Shown: piece after piece, positions 58,001-63,900 of the stretch | Layout of the letters: every line of letters begins with the position of its first letter | How positions within the stretch are numbered: the stretch's first letter is position 1 | The notes under the pieces: generated by a model | Seen by the model: only the letters and a program-made list of their open reading frames with translations | Told to the model about the DNA's origin: nothing | Database searches by the model: none | Assembly (NCBI RefSeq): GCF_028476545.1 | Contig: NW_026731674.1 | Span: forward strand, 1,177,501-1,241,500 | Length of the DNA stretch: 64,000 bases | Direction: 5' to 3' | Origin: Physella acuta | Taxonomy: Eukaryota; Mollusca; Gastropoda; Physidae | Program-made: the position numbers and the translations under genes

Positions 58001-60933
58001 GACAGGGGTAGGCATGTCTTAACATGACATCACATGACATCACATGACATCACATGACCAGCACACATGACATCACATGACCAGCACACATGACATCACA
58101 TGACATCACATGACATCACATGACATCACATGACATCACATGACCAGCACACATGACATCACATGACATCACATGACATCACATGACCAGCACACATGAC
58201 ATCACATGACATCACATGACCAGCACACATGACATCACATGACCAGCACACATGACATCACATGACCAGCACATGACATCACATGACATCACATGACCAG
58301 CACACATGACATCACATGACATCACATGACATCACATGACATCACATGACCAGCACACATGACATCACATGACATCACATGACATCACATGACATCACAT
58401 GACATCACATGACCAGCACACATGACATCACATGACATCACATGACATCACATGACATCACATGACATCACATGACCAGCACACATGACATCACATGACC
58501 AGCACACATGACATCACATGACCAGCACACATGACCAGCACATGACATCACATGACCAGCACACATGACATCACATGACCAGCACACATGACATCACATG
58601 ACCAGCACACATGACATCACATGACCAGCACACATGACATCACATGACCAGCACATGACATCACATGACCAGCACACATGACATCACATGACCAGCACAT
58701 GACATCACATGACCAGCACATGACATCACATGACCAGCACACATGACATCACATGACCAGCACACATGACATCACATGACCAGCACACATGACATCACAT
58801 GACATCACATGACATCACATGACATCACATGACATCACATGACCAGCACACATGACATCACATGACATTTACATATTTTTTTAATTGAGCTGTAAAAAAG
58901 ACTTGAGAGAATTGAGCCATAAAAAAGACTTGAGAGAATTGAGCCATAAAAAAGACTTGAGAGAATTGAGCCATAAAAAAGAATTGAGCCATAAAAAAGA
59001 CTTGAGAGAATTGAGCCGTAAAAATAGTTTTTAGAGAATTGAGCCTTACCTTGTTGAAGGCGGGTTGGCTGTGTCAGAAGGTGGTTGTTGATGGCACAGC
59101 GAGCGCCCTCTATGGGGTGCAGCACCACCTCCTGATCCCGGTGCTCAATGACACAGTGCTCAGCTTCTATGCCTTCATCACTCAGAGCTGCAAGTCAGGG
59201 GCAGAGGTCAAAGGTCATAGGTCAAGCAGTACAGAGGTCAGGGATAAAAGAGGTGAGAAAACTTACTGATATCTTGAGGCTCGTCTGACTGGCAGGATCC
59301 AAGCTTGGTTAGTCCCTCCTGTCATAGATAGTAGTTACACAATGTCATAGACAGTAGTTACACAATGACATGTTCTAGACAAGTAGACAGTAGCTAGACA
59401 ATGTCTAGACAAGTAGACAGAAGCTAGACAATGTCTAGACAAGTAGACAGTAGCTAGACAATGTCTAGACAAGTAGACAGTAGCTAGACAATGTCTAGAC
59501 AAGTAGACAGTAGCTAGACAATGTCTAGACAAGTAGACAGTAGCTAGACAATGTCTAGACAAGTAGACAGTAGCTAGACAATGTCTAGACAAGTAGACAG
59601 TAGCTAGACAATGTCTAGACAAGTAGACAGTAGCTACACGATGACATGTTCTAGACAAGTAGACAGTAGCTAGACAATGTCTAGACAAGTAGACAGTAGA
59701 TAGACAATGTCTAGACAAGTAGACAGTAGCTAGACAATGTCTAGACTAGTAGACAGTAGCTAGACAATGTCTAGACAAGTAGACAGTAGCTAGACAATGT
59801 CTAGACAAGTAGACAGTAGCTACACGATGTCTAGACAAGTAGACAGGATGACATGTTCTAGACACTGACCCTGACCTTCACCAGAGTAGAAGTTGAACCT
59901 GTGACCAACCTTGACCCTGACTGACCTTGAGATGGTAGAGCTTGACCCCTGTGCTGAGGAGATCCTCATCAATGGCCACCAGATGAGGCAGCTTGGAGTC
60001 CAGGATGACGCCCACCCCTGTCTGACGCAGGGCCAACTTTTGTTCTCTCATCAAACTGGCCGATTCATTCCACTTCTCTGCCCACTCTTCTGTCAACACT
60101 TTCACCTGAATCAACGTGTCACACTATATCAACATTCCTTGCTACCCAATGTGTAATCAAAGTAACCTTGCTACCAGATGTGTAATCAAAGTAACCTGCT
60201 ACCAGATGTGTAATCAAAGTAACCTTGCTACCTGCTGTGTAATCAAAGTAACCTGCTACCCCATGTGTAATCAAAGTAACCTGCTACCCCATGTGTAATC
60301 AAAGTCACCTGCTACCAGATGTGTAATCAAAGTAACCTGCTACCAGATGTGTAATCAAAGTCACCTGCTACCAGATGTGTAATCAAAGTCACCTGCTACC
60401 AGATGTGTAATCAAAGTCACCTGCTACCAGATGTGTAATCAAAGTCACCTGCTACCAGATGTGTAATCAAAGTCACCTGCCACCAGATGTGTAATCAAAG
60501 CCACCTGCTACCAGATGTGTAATCAAAGTAACCTGGTACCAGATGTGTAATCAAAGTCACCTGCTACCAGATGTGTAATCAAAGTCACCTGCTACCAGAT
60601 GTGTAATCAAAGTCACCTGCTACCAGATGTGTAATCAAAGTCACCTGCTACCAGATGTGTAATCAAAGTAACCTGGTACCAGATGTGTAATCAAAGTCAC
60701 CTGCTACCAGATGTGTAATCAAAGTCACCTGCTACCAGATGTGTAATCAAAGTAACCTGGTACCAGATGTGTAATCAAAGTCACCTGCTACCAGATGTGT
60801 AATCAAAGTCACCTGCTACCAGATGTGTAATCAAAGTGACCTGGTACCAGATGTGTAATCAAAGTAACCTGCTGTGTATGCTTACCCTGGCTTCATTCTC
60901 ATGGAGTTTTTCTTGGACACGAGGTGATGAATC
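27527..60933 (-). CDS. KIF16B: KIF16B, endosomal kinesin-3 (FHA, coiled coils, PX; motor domain outside window)
   Basis: Twenty-three - strand exons join without phase conflict into 935 residues plus stop. In order: neck linker region DSSPRVQEKLHENEAR; kinesin-3 motif LTEEWAEKWNES and GVILDSKLPHLVAIDEDLL; FHA domain (about residues 65-165, with EAEHCVIEH and FRFNHPEQA); MTDLYRSNESLA (vertebrate MTDLSKS); Glu/Arg-rich coiled coils (about 225-770); NSLVEQEVKCRL; and a PX domain (about 795-905) with VFRRYSRFREMH, FPPRKFF and LERRTLLEQYV. The C terminus, PLHPSQNKELT and FEPFFRRGLF, matches KIF16B. Adding a motor of about 350 residues gives roughly 1290, close to the vertebrate 1317. KIF16B carries early endosomes toward microtubule plus ends through PX binding to PtdIns(3)P. 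STARD9 (KIF16A) is excluded by the PX end. Confidence 0.96.
27684..30200. repeat. 36-bp minisatellite in KIF16B intron 22
   Basis: About 69 copies of ACATTTGGTCAAATACTACA plus GGTGCTAGAGCAAGAC (GAC or GGC variants). On the - strand each unit contains tgtcttgctctag, an acceptor-like string resembling the real exon 23 acceptor tgtctgccttgcag. There are no spacers, so it is not CRISPR-like. Confidence 0.97.
30277..31216. repeat. 19-bp minisatellite in KIF16B intron 22
   Basis: Units CTCTAACCACATAAACCAC with CAG and CGC variants, about 48 copies. A block near 30790-30870 with unusual units recurs at 30885-30965, a local segmental duplication. Confidence 0.95.
31245..31325 (-). CDS. KIF16B: KIF16B exon 22 (PX)
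   Basis: VNQLIFPPRKFFHKNKK then VALERRTLLE, aligned with LEFPPKKLFGNKDERVIAERR. FPPRK is the PX proline motif. Acceptor tttactcag|GTCAACC; donor CTGGAG|gttagt. The intron before it is only 153 bp. Confidence 0.95.
31479..31568 (-). CDS. KIF16B: KIF16B exon 21 (PX core)
   Basis: VSVGNEAWYVFRRYSRFREM and HSALKKKYPS. The RRYSRF arginine is the PtdIns(3)P-binding position of PX domains. Acceptor ccgctag|GTGTCAG (the nearer gtcag gives an immediate stop); donor CTTCA|gtaagt. Confidence 0.96.
31616..32396. repeat. About 34-bp AT-rich minisatellite in KIF16B intron 20
   Basis: Units TGTCTGATATATGTATCCAT plus ATATGTATGATACA, with variants at several positions. It ends five to eight bases from the exon 20 donor, which it resembles (gtacatacatatatgg). 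Confidence 0.93.
32404..32514 (-). CDS. KIF16B: KIF16B exon 20 (PX domain start)
   Basis: VRQMSCAVDKQSMLSIEI then PTFVLRGSGRDLHYEYLVK, aligned with ISIPRYVLCGQGKDAHFEF. Acceptor gcctgtgcag|GTG; donor GTCAAG|gtaggt. Confidence 0.94.
32520..32838. repeat. 16-bp minisatellite in KIF16B intron 19
   Basis: Units GACAGCAGTCAGACAA (or GGCAA) with shorter 10-bp variants. Interrupted at its left-coordinate-to-right edge by transposon A, beyond which gcagtcagacaa resumes at 34387. Confidence 0.95.
32839..34386. mobile_element. DNA transposon A (TIR CAGACATGCCTAC), inserted in the 16-bp array
   Basis: The ends CAGACATGCCTAC and gtaggcatgtctg are perfect inverted repeats, flanked by GCAGT on both sides (32834-32838 and 34387-34391), a 5-bp duplication. 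Subterminal parts (ccaaaagtaggaacag at one end, CCGTCCCGCCAAAATCGG in inverse at the other) are shared with element B at 56623. No coding frame. Contains an F2 copy. Confidence 0.85.
33574..34336 (-). mobile_element. F2 transposon family, copy 3, nested in transposon A
   Basis: Has the inverted motifs aacgcaatttcc and ggaaattgcgcttaaa and the conserved TGTCACTAGACTTTTTATTA end. Its middle differs from copies 2 and 4 and is GC-rich near 34085-34150. Confidence 0.75.
34389..34645. repeat. 18-bp minisatellite of GCCCCTGGTGCTACTACT
   Basis: Degenerate trinucleotide-like units. They end just before the exon 19 donor (taagttgtgtcagggcac on the - strand). Open frames rich in Ser or Leu/Val here are artefacts. 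Confidence 0.9.
34660..34698 (-). CDS. KIF16B: KIF16B exon 19 (39 nt)
   Basis: SCETVATHDRKTL, 13 codons, phase 0 at both ends. Acceptor ttcttcttttag|TCT; donor CTTTG|gtaagt. A length divisible by three means it could be a cassette exon. Confidence 0.75.
34708..34878. repeat. 27-bp minisatellite in KIF16B intron 18
   Basis: Six to seven copies of CATTCAGTGTGTTAGAGACC plus TACACAT, starting about 10 bases upstream (gene sense) of the exon 19 acceptor. Confidence 0.93.
34976..35067. repeat. 22-bp minisatellite in KIF16B intron 18
   Basis: Four copies of a TTAAACCTTCAAGATTGTGA type unit, reaching the exon 18 donor. Confidence 0.9.
35070..35109 (-). CDS. KIF16B: KIF16B exon 18 (40 nt)
   Basis: SATKSAELRVTRSQ. 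Acceptor ccgtattttcag|TGC; donor AGTCAG|gtaggt. Phase fits both neighbours. Too short to prove by similarity, so it rests on splice signals and phase. Confidence 0.75.
35192..35424. repeat. 28-bp minisatellite in KIF16B intron 17
   Basis: Eight copies of TTTTCATTTCATCACTCATC plus AAAACATG. Confidence 0.95.
35719..36023. repeat. Foldback: about 100-bp inverted repeat around a 100-bp loop
   Basis: The left arm runs ggattaaaaatcat, ctatatcccgag, catcccctgttgtttta, gaatattcgaga; the right arm is its inverse, ending gggatatagatctagttatg. Probably a palindromic MITE nested in transposon C. Confidence 0.85.
36225..36929 (-). mobile_element. F2 transposon family, copy 4
   Basis: Near-full copy in inverse orientation to copy 2: starts tttagcgcaatttcc (36225-36239), contains the GGATGGATGGATG tract and GGCGCGCAATGG, and ends ggaaattgcgcttaaatgtc and the conserved outer end. 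Confidence 0.85.
37288..37948. other. KIF16B intron 17 remainder
   Basis: AT-rich DNA with no array and no gene recognised. A 118-codon - strand frame here simply reads through exon 17. Confidence 0.5.
37949..38128 (-). CDS. KIF16B: KIF16B exon 17
   Basis: RLNSLVEQEVKCRLFEEKV, ERERLRKLERERDKQERERE, LHQREMSLLRAQLEF. The NSLVEQEV part aligns with NAYIEEEVQRRL of vertebrate KIF16B. Acceptor gtgcgcag|GTTGAAC is weak, so the true exon could begin slightly differently. Donor TTCAG|gtacag. Confidence 0.87.
38166..40676. repeat. 18-bp minisatellite in KIF16B intron 16
   Basis: About 140 units of GTGTGGCTGATGTAGTGT (TGAT, TGCT and shorter GTATG variants). An array-wide - strand frame of 878 codons begins in exon 16 and is an artefact. 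Long blocks recur, for example around 39200-39480 and 39860-40130. Confidence 0.97.
40681..40826 (-). CDS. KIF16B: KIF16B exon 16
   Basis: ELEMMREELEGTVQVLEEKL, KAFHQERDSQLDQIEFEKL, KLLEMERQD plus two bases. Acceptor tacccccccag|GAG; donor GACAG|gttggt. Long coiled-coil segment. Confidence 0.94.
40855..40974. repeat. 32-bp minisatellite in KIF16B intron 15, split by a hAT element
   Basis: Nearly four copies of ACTGGCACACGTGGTCTACA plus CATTATCATGTG. The repeat resumes as gtctacacatcat at 43083, beyond the hAT insertion. Confidence 0.9.
40975..43082. mobile_element. hAT-type DNA transposon, 2.1 kb, perfect 8-bp target duplications
   Basis: Ends CAGTTGCGGATTAAGG and cctaaatccgcaactg are inverted copies; GTCTACAC flanks both (40967-40974 and 43083-43090). 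Subterminal GGGGCCCC-like motifs (caggggccccc and ccagggccccgc) face each other. No transposase is recognised; a 65-codon frame at 41493 has no known domain. Contains CCCTTTCCCCGGCGATTGGG near 41761, possibly a nested fragment. Confidence 0.88.
43099..43233. repeat. Three copies of exon 15 end plus donor (42-50 bp unit)
   Basis: On the - strand each unit reads ACAACAGACAGCAG|gtacattttc followed by a GTGTGGGTGTGG tract. The first copy is the real exon 15 end; two more exact donor copies lie at about 43124 and 43166. Confidence 0.92.
43220..43277 (-). CDS. KIF16B: KIF16B exon 15
   Basis: LVLYGNQQDSSCATDNRQQ after a split Lys codon. Acceptor tttttttcag|ACTTG; donor CAGCAG|gtacat. The exon end and donor are repeated twice more in the intron. 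Confidence 0.87.
43310..45975. repeat. 20-bp minisatellite in KIF16B intron 14
   Basis: About 130 copies of GTGTGGCTACATTAGGTTCA, very homogeneous, with scattered CAATG, GAGTG and ACACTAGG variants. Confidence 0.98.
45976..46658. other. KIF16B intron 14 remainder
   Basis: Unique DNA with a GA-rich tract near 46036 and a C-run near 46483. No gene or transposon end recognised. Confidence 0.5.
46659..46741 (-). CDS. KIF16B: KIF16B exon 14
   Basis: MQELEVEIETLEEMYHKN then LEEIKEEKR plus two bases; coiled coil. Acceptor tttctttctag|ATG; donor GAGAAA|gtaagt. Confidence 0.93.
46752..47958. repeat. 10-bp minisatellite in KIF16B intron 13
   Basis: ACAACATCAG units (about 100), with ACATCACAAC and AAAACC variants. 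Interrupted by the MITE at 46792-46977. Confidence 0.96.
46792..46977. mobile_element. hAT MITE, second copy, inserted in the 10-bp array
   Basis: Ends CAGTGTTTCTTCCAGAC and gcctggaagaaactctg are inverted copies; flanks ATCAGTCA and ATCGGTCA match at seven of eight bases. Same family as 19731-19960. Confidence 0.9.
47968..48105 (-). CDS. KIF16B: KIF16B exon 13
   Basis: LSTPGTLEGDVDLHLKDL, SEQRSRLLEEKVIMEKRCD, EKKLNRKEK, phase 0. Acceptor gacctcag|TTGAGC; donor GAAAAA|gtaaat. Confidence 0.93.
48127..48494. repeat. 22-bp minisatellite in KIF16B intron 12
   Basis: Units GACTTGTCACTCCATGTCAA plus CA, alternating with a shorter GACTTGTCAACA unit. Confidence 0.95.
48495..49096. repeat. 48-bp array of exon 12 end plus donor (KIF16B intron 12)
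   Basis: About 12 units, exact period 48. On the - strand each unit is 39 bases homologous to the exon 12 end (GACCTCAG to TTTAGCTCAG) followed by gtaagctca. Every unit therefore carries the donor CTCAG|gtaagc. Some units contain TAG (CAGCAATAGCTCC) and others remain open (CAGCAGCAGCTCC). Confidence 0.97.
49097..49394 (-). CDS. KIF16B: KIF16B exon 12
   Basis: NFSSAEEKLEMFGELQQ, LLELEEKSFVELQQQEM, EEEKFLLDQSHQLRCLAQDL, ending ADLRQQQLQQALAQ. Acceptor ttttggccag|GAAC (the nearer cctcag would break frame); donor GCTCAG|gtaagc. The last 39 bases plus the donor are repeated in the 48-bp array. Confidence 0.93.
49448..49731. repeat. 26-bp array of exon 11 end plus donor (KIF16B intron 11)
   Basis: About 11 units; on the - strand each reads CAGCTTGG|gtaggtcatccc then aggtgt. 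Eight exon bases plus the donor are included. Confidence 0.97.
49732..50015 (-). CDS. KIF16B: KIF16B exon 11
   Basis: Long coiled-coil exon (94 codons plus two bases): LSQELGQVMDHRQQLAARW, ELERFEREKAELAAQQ, ENLQEQNRHIEEAWADL. Donor CAGCTTGG|gtaggt. The last eight exon bases and the donor form part of the 26-bp unit downstream. Confidence 0.94.
50033..50563. repeat. 30-bp minisatellite in KIF16B intron 10
   Basis: Eighteen copies of ATTCTAGACATTCATGGGCT plus CAACACAATC with perfect 30-bp register; GGGCT/TGGCT and CAACA/CATCA variants are linked. Confidence 0.97.
50577..51670. repeat. GATCCAACATTTGGAGTG minisatellite with variable GT tracts (KIF16B intron 10)
   Basis: Units of about 25 bp with TCTGTGT, TTTGTGT or a long GT run form higher-order repeats of several hundred bp: the order of variants at 50780-51080 recurs at 51100-51420. 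Confidence 0.95.
51678..51833 (-). CDS. KIF16B: KIF16B exon 10
   Basis: ELESVSWYPDQLTEEDSIS, VVRDLERQLAQTDQAMALAE and KSKLHQDKDQ; coiled coil, phase 0. Acceptor tatcttgcag|GAG; donor GATCAG|gtcagt. Confidence 0.93.
51842..52190. repeat. 16-bp minisatellite in KIF16B intron 9
   Basis: ACAGGTCCTACATGAG units with AACAGGC and TTGAG variants, about 21 copies, filling the intron between exons 9 and 10. Confidence 0.95.
52206..52307 (-). CDS. KIF16B: KIF16B exon 9
   Basis: SKPCVNIEERLAQLDQQED then ELLEDLKISKDNLLK, phase 0 at both ends, aligned with RRSFHIENKLKDLLAEKE. Acceptor ctctcacag|AGTAAACCC. The acceptor plus the first 20 exon bases recur in the intron array, so which copy is used is inferred from proximity. 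Confidence 0.85.
52308..52977. repeat. 33/21-bp array of exon 9 acceptor plus exon start (KIF16B intron 8)
   Basis: On the - strand long units read ctctcacag|AGTAAACCC then TGTGTTAACATTTTT; short units keep AAACCCTGTGTTAACAT. The acceptor and 20 exon bases are included, and the 33-bp form stays open in the exon frame (SKPCVNIFLSQ per unit). Confidence 0.95.
53007..53145 (-). CDS. KIF16B: KIF16B exon 8
   Basis: Charged coiled coil TEIEHLEQQYVRREDERR, VQEELEEKRRRLEEIQ. The intron before it is only 94 bp and unexpanded. Acceptor tgttaacag|AACAGAG; donor CCCAG|gtcagc. Confidence 0.93.
53240..53290 (-). CDS. KIF16B: KIF16B exon 7
   Basis: NDITACREDQEEIEQK, split codons at both ends. Acceptor ccatttcag|GAATGAC; donor AAGAG|gtaagt. 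Start of the coiled-coil region. Confidence 0.88.
53352..54037. repeat. 20/24-bp minisatellite in KIF16B intron 6
   Basis: Units GTGTACAGGTAGTGGGGATT with optional GATT or GCTT. Order of variants recurs (53570-53710 and 53720-53880). Confidence 0.95.
54050..54195 (-). CDS. KIF16B: KIF16B exon 6
   Basis: Contains two LVEDRKLS/LTEDRKLS repeats and LLSQSMTDLYRSNESLALSG, aligned with the LSMTDLSKS segment. The start is set by ttcttttgatcag|TCTCTATC, because tag acceptors nearer the array break frame. Confidence 0.9.
54215..55235. repeat. 15/23-bp minisatellite in KIF16B intron 5
   Basis: Units TACATGGTCTAGTGC with or without TATAGTGC, about 55 copies, plus GCATCATCTAGTACTTTAGT variants. Confidence 0.94.
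55305..55396 (-). CDS. KIF16B: KIF16B exon 5 (FHA end)
   Basis: GMVITLGEKTIFRFNHPEQ then AKLMKKNLQIQK, matching VILLGRTNMFRFNHP. Acceptor gacag|GTATGG; donor AAAAG|gtttga. Confidence 0.95.
55418..56622. repeat. CATGACATCA / CATGACCAGCACA minisatellite, right part (KIF16B intron 4)
   Basis: Mixed 10-bp and 13-bp units, continuing at 58021 after transposon B. Confidence 0.97.
56791..57051. repeat. Long hairpin: about 110-bp near-perfect arms, 40-bp loop
   Basis: Left arm 56791-56900 and right arm 56941-57051 are inverse copies (aaatttcataaaaaacg to aaaagcgtgggt) with only one or two mismatches. It lies in transcribed intron DNA. Confidence 0.9.
57098..57152. repeat. Perfect 24-bp palindrome arms with 7-bp loop
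   Basis: AAAAACCATTGCGCGCCTAC plus TGAA at 57098-57121 and its exact inverse at 57129-57152, loop tatcacg. The arm sequence is the F2 internal CATTGCGCGC motif. Confidence 0.95.
58021..58867. repeat. CATGACATCA / CATGACCAGCACA minisatellite, left part (KIF16B intron 4)
   Basis: Continuation of the array at 55418 beyond transposon B, with the same two unit types. Confidence 0.97.
58876..59045. repeat. 27-bp minisatellite at the exon 4 donor (KIF16B intron 4)
   Basis: Six copies of GAATTGAGCCATAAAAAAGA plus CTTGAGA. On the - strand ggctcaattctct of the unit begins right at the donor (CAAG|gtaaggctcaattctc). Confidence 0.95.
59050..59187 (-). CDS. KIF16B: KIF16B exon 4 (FHA core)
   Basis: Encodes LSDEGIEAEHCVIEHRD, VVLHPIEGARCAINN and RLQQ; the EAEHC and Asn positions are FHA hallmarks. 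The preceding intron is only 79 bp and has no tandem array. Donor CAAG|gtaagg. Confidence 0.95.
59267..59318 (-). CDS. KIF16B: KIF16B exon 3 (FHA start)
   Basis: EGLTKLGSCQSDEPQDI plus one base. Aligns with EGQTYVG of the FHA domain. Acceptor ctatgacag|GAG; donor ATCA|gtaagt. Confidence 0.92.
59321..59870. repeat. 30-bp minisatellite in KIF16B intron 2
   Basis: Units AGACAATGTCTAGACAAGTA plus GACAGTAGCT, about 18 copies. On the - strand the last unit variant (actactatctatgacag) supplies the exon 3 acceptor. Confidence 0.96.
59926..60105 (-). CDS. KIF16B: KIF16B exon 2
   Basis: Sixty codons with VKVLTEEWAEKWNES and GVGVILDSKLPHLVAIDEDL, the conserved stretch before the kinesin-3 FHA domain. 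Acceptor gattcag|GTG; donor CTCAAG|gtcagt. Confidence 0.97.
60128..60872. repeat. 28-bp minisatellite in KIF16B intron 1
   Basis: Units ACCAGATGTGTAATCAAAGT plus CACCTGCT, about 27 copies, starting about 12 bases from the exon 1 donor. Confidence 0.97.
60886..60933 (-). CDS. KIF16B: KIF16B exon 1 of 23 in window
   Basis: DSSPRVQEKLHENEAR, phase 0 at both ends. The acceptor is tctttag|GATTCATC and the donor GCCAGG|gtaagc. The acceptor and the first eight exon bases are repeated about 99 times in the 31-bp array upstream. Confidence 0.93.
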
Positions 60934-63900
60934 CTAAAGATTTAAAAAATGGACTGGATGAATCCTAAAGATTTAAAATATGGACTGGATGAATCCTAAA
61001 GATTTAAAATATGGACTGGATGAATCCTAAAGATTTAAAATATGGACTGGATGAATCCTAAAGATTTAAAAAATGGACTGGATGAATCCTAAAGATTTAA
61101 AAAATGGACTGGATGAATCCTAAAGATTTAAAAAATGGACTGGATGAATCCTAAAGATTTAAAAAATGGACTGGATGAATCCTAAAGATTTAAAATATGG
61201 ACTGGATGAATCCTAAAGATTTAAAATATGGACTGGATGAATCCTAAAGATTTAAAATATGGACTGGATGAATCCTAAAGATTTAAAAAATGGACTGGAT
61301 GAATCCTAAAGATTTAAAAAATGGACTGGATGAATCCTAAAGATTTAAAATATGGACTGGATGAATCCTAAAGATTTAAAATATGGACTGGATGAATCCT
61401 AAAGATTTAAAATATGGACTGGATGAATCCTAAAGATTTAAAATATGGACTGGATGAATCCTAAAGATTTAAAATATGGACTGGATGAATCCTAAAGATT
61501 TAAAATATGGACTGGATGAATCCTAAAGATTTAAAATATGGACTGGATGAATCCTAAAGATTTAAAAAATGGACTGGATGAATCCTAAAGATTTAAAAAA
61601 TGGACTGGATGAATCCTAAAGATTTAAAATATGGACTGGATGAATCCTAAAGATTTAAAATATGGACTGGATGAATCCTAAAGATTTAAAATATGGACTG
61701 GATGAATCCTAAAGATTTAAAATATGGACTGGATGAATCCTAAAGATTTAAAAAATGGACTGGATGAATCCTAAAGATTTAAAATATGGACTGGATGAAT
61801 CCTAAAGATTTAAAATATGGACTGGATGAATCCTAAAGATTTAAAATATGGACTGGATGAATCCTAAAGATTTAAAATATGGACTGGATGAATCCTAAAG
61901 ATTTAAAAAATGGACTGGATGAATCCTAAAGATTTAAAATATGGACTGGATGAATCCTAAAGATTTAAAAAATGGACTGGATGAATCCTAGAGATTTAAA
62001 ATATGGACTGGATGAATCCTAAAGATTTAAAAAATGGACTGGATGAATCCTAAAGATTTAAAATATGGACTGGATGAATCCTAAAGATTTAAAAAATGGA
62101 CTGGATGAACCCTAAAGATTTAAAAAATGGACTGGATGAATCCTAAAGATTTAAAAAATGGACTGGATGAATCCTAAAGATTTAAAAAATGGACTGGATG
62201 AATCCTAAAGATTTAAAATATGGACTGGATGAATCCTAAAGATTTAAAAAATGGACTGGATGAATCCTAAAGATTTAAAAAATGGACTGGATGAATCCTA
62301 AAGATTTAAAAAATGGACTGGATGAATCCTAAAGATTTAAAATATGGACTGGATGAATCCTAAAGATTTAAAATATGGACTGGATGAATCCTAAAGATTT
62401 AAAATATGGACTGGATGAATCCTAAAGATTTAAAAAATAAACTGGATGAATCCTAAAGATTTAAAAAATGGACTGGATGAATCCTAAAGATTTAAAAAAT
62501 GGACTGGATGAATCCTAAAGATTTAAAAAATGGACTGGATGAATCCTAAAGATTTAAAATATGGACTGGATGAATCCTAAAGATTTAAAATATGGACTGG
62601 ATGAATCCTAAAGATTTAAAATATGGACTGGATGAATCCTAAAGATTTAAAAAATGGACTGGATGAATCCTAAAGATTTAAAAAATGGACTGGATGAATC
62701 CTAAAGATTTAAAATATGGACTGGATGAATCCTAAAGATTTAAAATATGGACTGGATGAATCCTAAAGATTTAAAATATGGACTGGATGAATCCTAAAGA
62801 TTTAAAATATGGACTGGATGAATCCTAAAGATTTAAAATATGGACTGGATGAATCCTAAAGATTTAAAATATGGACTGGATGAATCCTAAAGATTTAAAA
62901 TATGGACTGGATGAATCCTAAAGATTTAAAAAATGGACTGGATGAATCCTAAAGATTTAAAAAATGGACTGGATGAATCCTAAAGATTTAAAATATGGAC
63001 TGGATGAATCCTAAAGATTTAAAATATGGACTGGATGAATCCTAAAGATTTAAAATATGGACTGGATGAATCCTAAAGATTTAAAATATGGACTGGATGA
63101 ATCCTAAAGATTTAAAAAATGGACTGGATGAATCCTAAAGATTTAAAATATGGACTGGATGAATCCTAAAGATTTAAAATATGGACTGGATGAATCCTAA
63201 AGATTTAAAATATGGACTGGATGAATCCTAAAGATTTAAAATATGGACTGGATGAATCCTAAAGATTTAAAAAATGGACTGGATGAATCCTAAAGATTTA
63301 AAATATGGACTGGATGAATCCTAAAGATTTAAAAAATGGACTGGATGAATCCTAGAGATTTAAAATATGGACTGGATGAATCCTAAAGATTTAAAAAATG
63401 GACTGGATGAATCCTAAAGATTTAAAATATGGACTGGATGAATCCTAAAGATTTAAAAAATGGACTGGATGAATCCTAAAGATTTAAAAAATGGACTGGA
63501 TGAATCCTAAAGATTTAAAAAATGGACTGGATGAATCCTAAAGATTTAAAAAATGGACTGGATGAATCCTAAAGATTTAAAATATGGACTGGATGAATCC
63601 TAAAGATTTAAAAAATGGACTGGATGAATCCTAAAGATTTAAAAAATGGACTGGATGAATCCTAAAGATTTAAAAAATGGACTGGATGAATCCTAAAGAT
63701 TTAAAATATGGACTGGATGAATCCTAAAGATTTAAAATATGGACTGGATGAATCCTAAAGATTTAAAAAATGGACTGGATGAATCCTAAAGATTTAAAAA
63801 ATGGACTGGATGAATCCTAAAGATTTAAAAAATGGACTGGATGAATCCTAAAGATTTAAAAAATGGACTGGATGAATCCTAAAGATTTAAAAAATGGACT

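Larger units (their letters stand above)
56623..58020. mobile_element. DNA transposon B (TIR CAGACATGCCTAC), inserted in the CATGACATCA array
   Basis: Starts CAGACATGCCTACCGTCCCG and ends ggggtaggcatgtct. ACATG lies at 56618-56622 and 58022-58026, a likely 5-bp duplication with one extra base. It shares about 500 bp of subterminal sequence with transposon A, in opposite orientation. It contains two inverted repeats and F2-like internal sequence. No coding frame. Confidence 0.85.
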
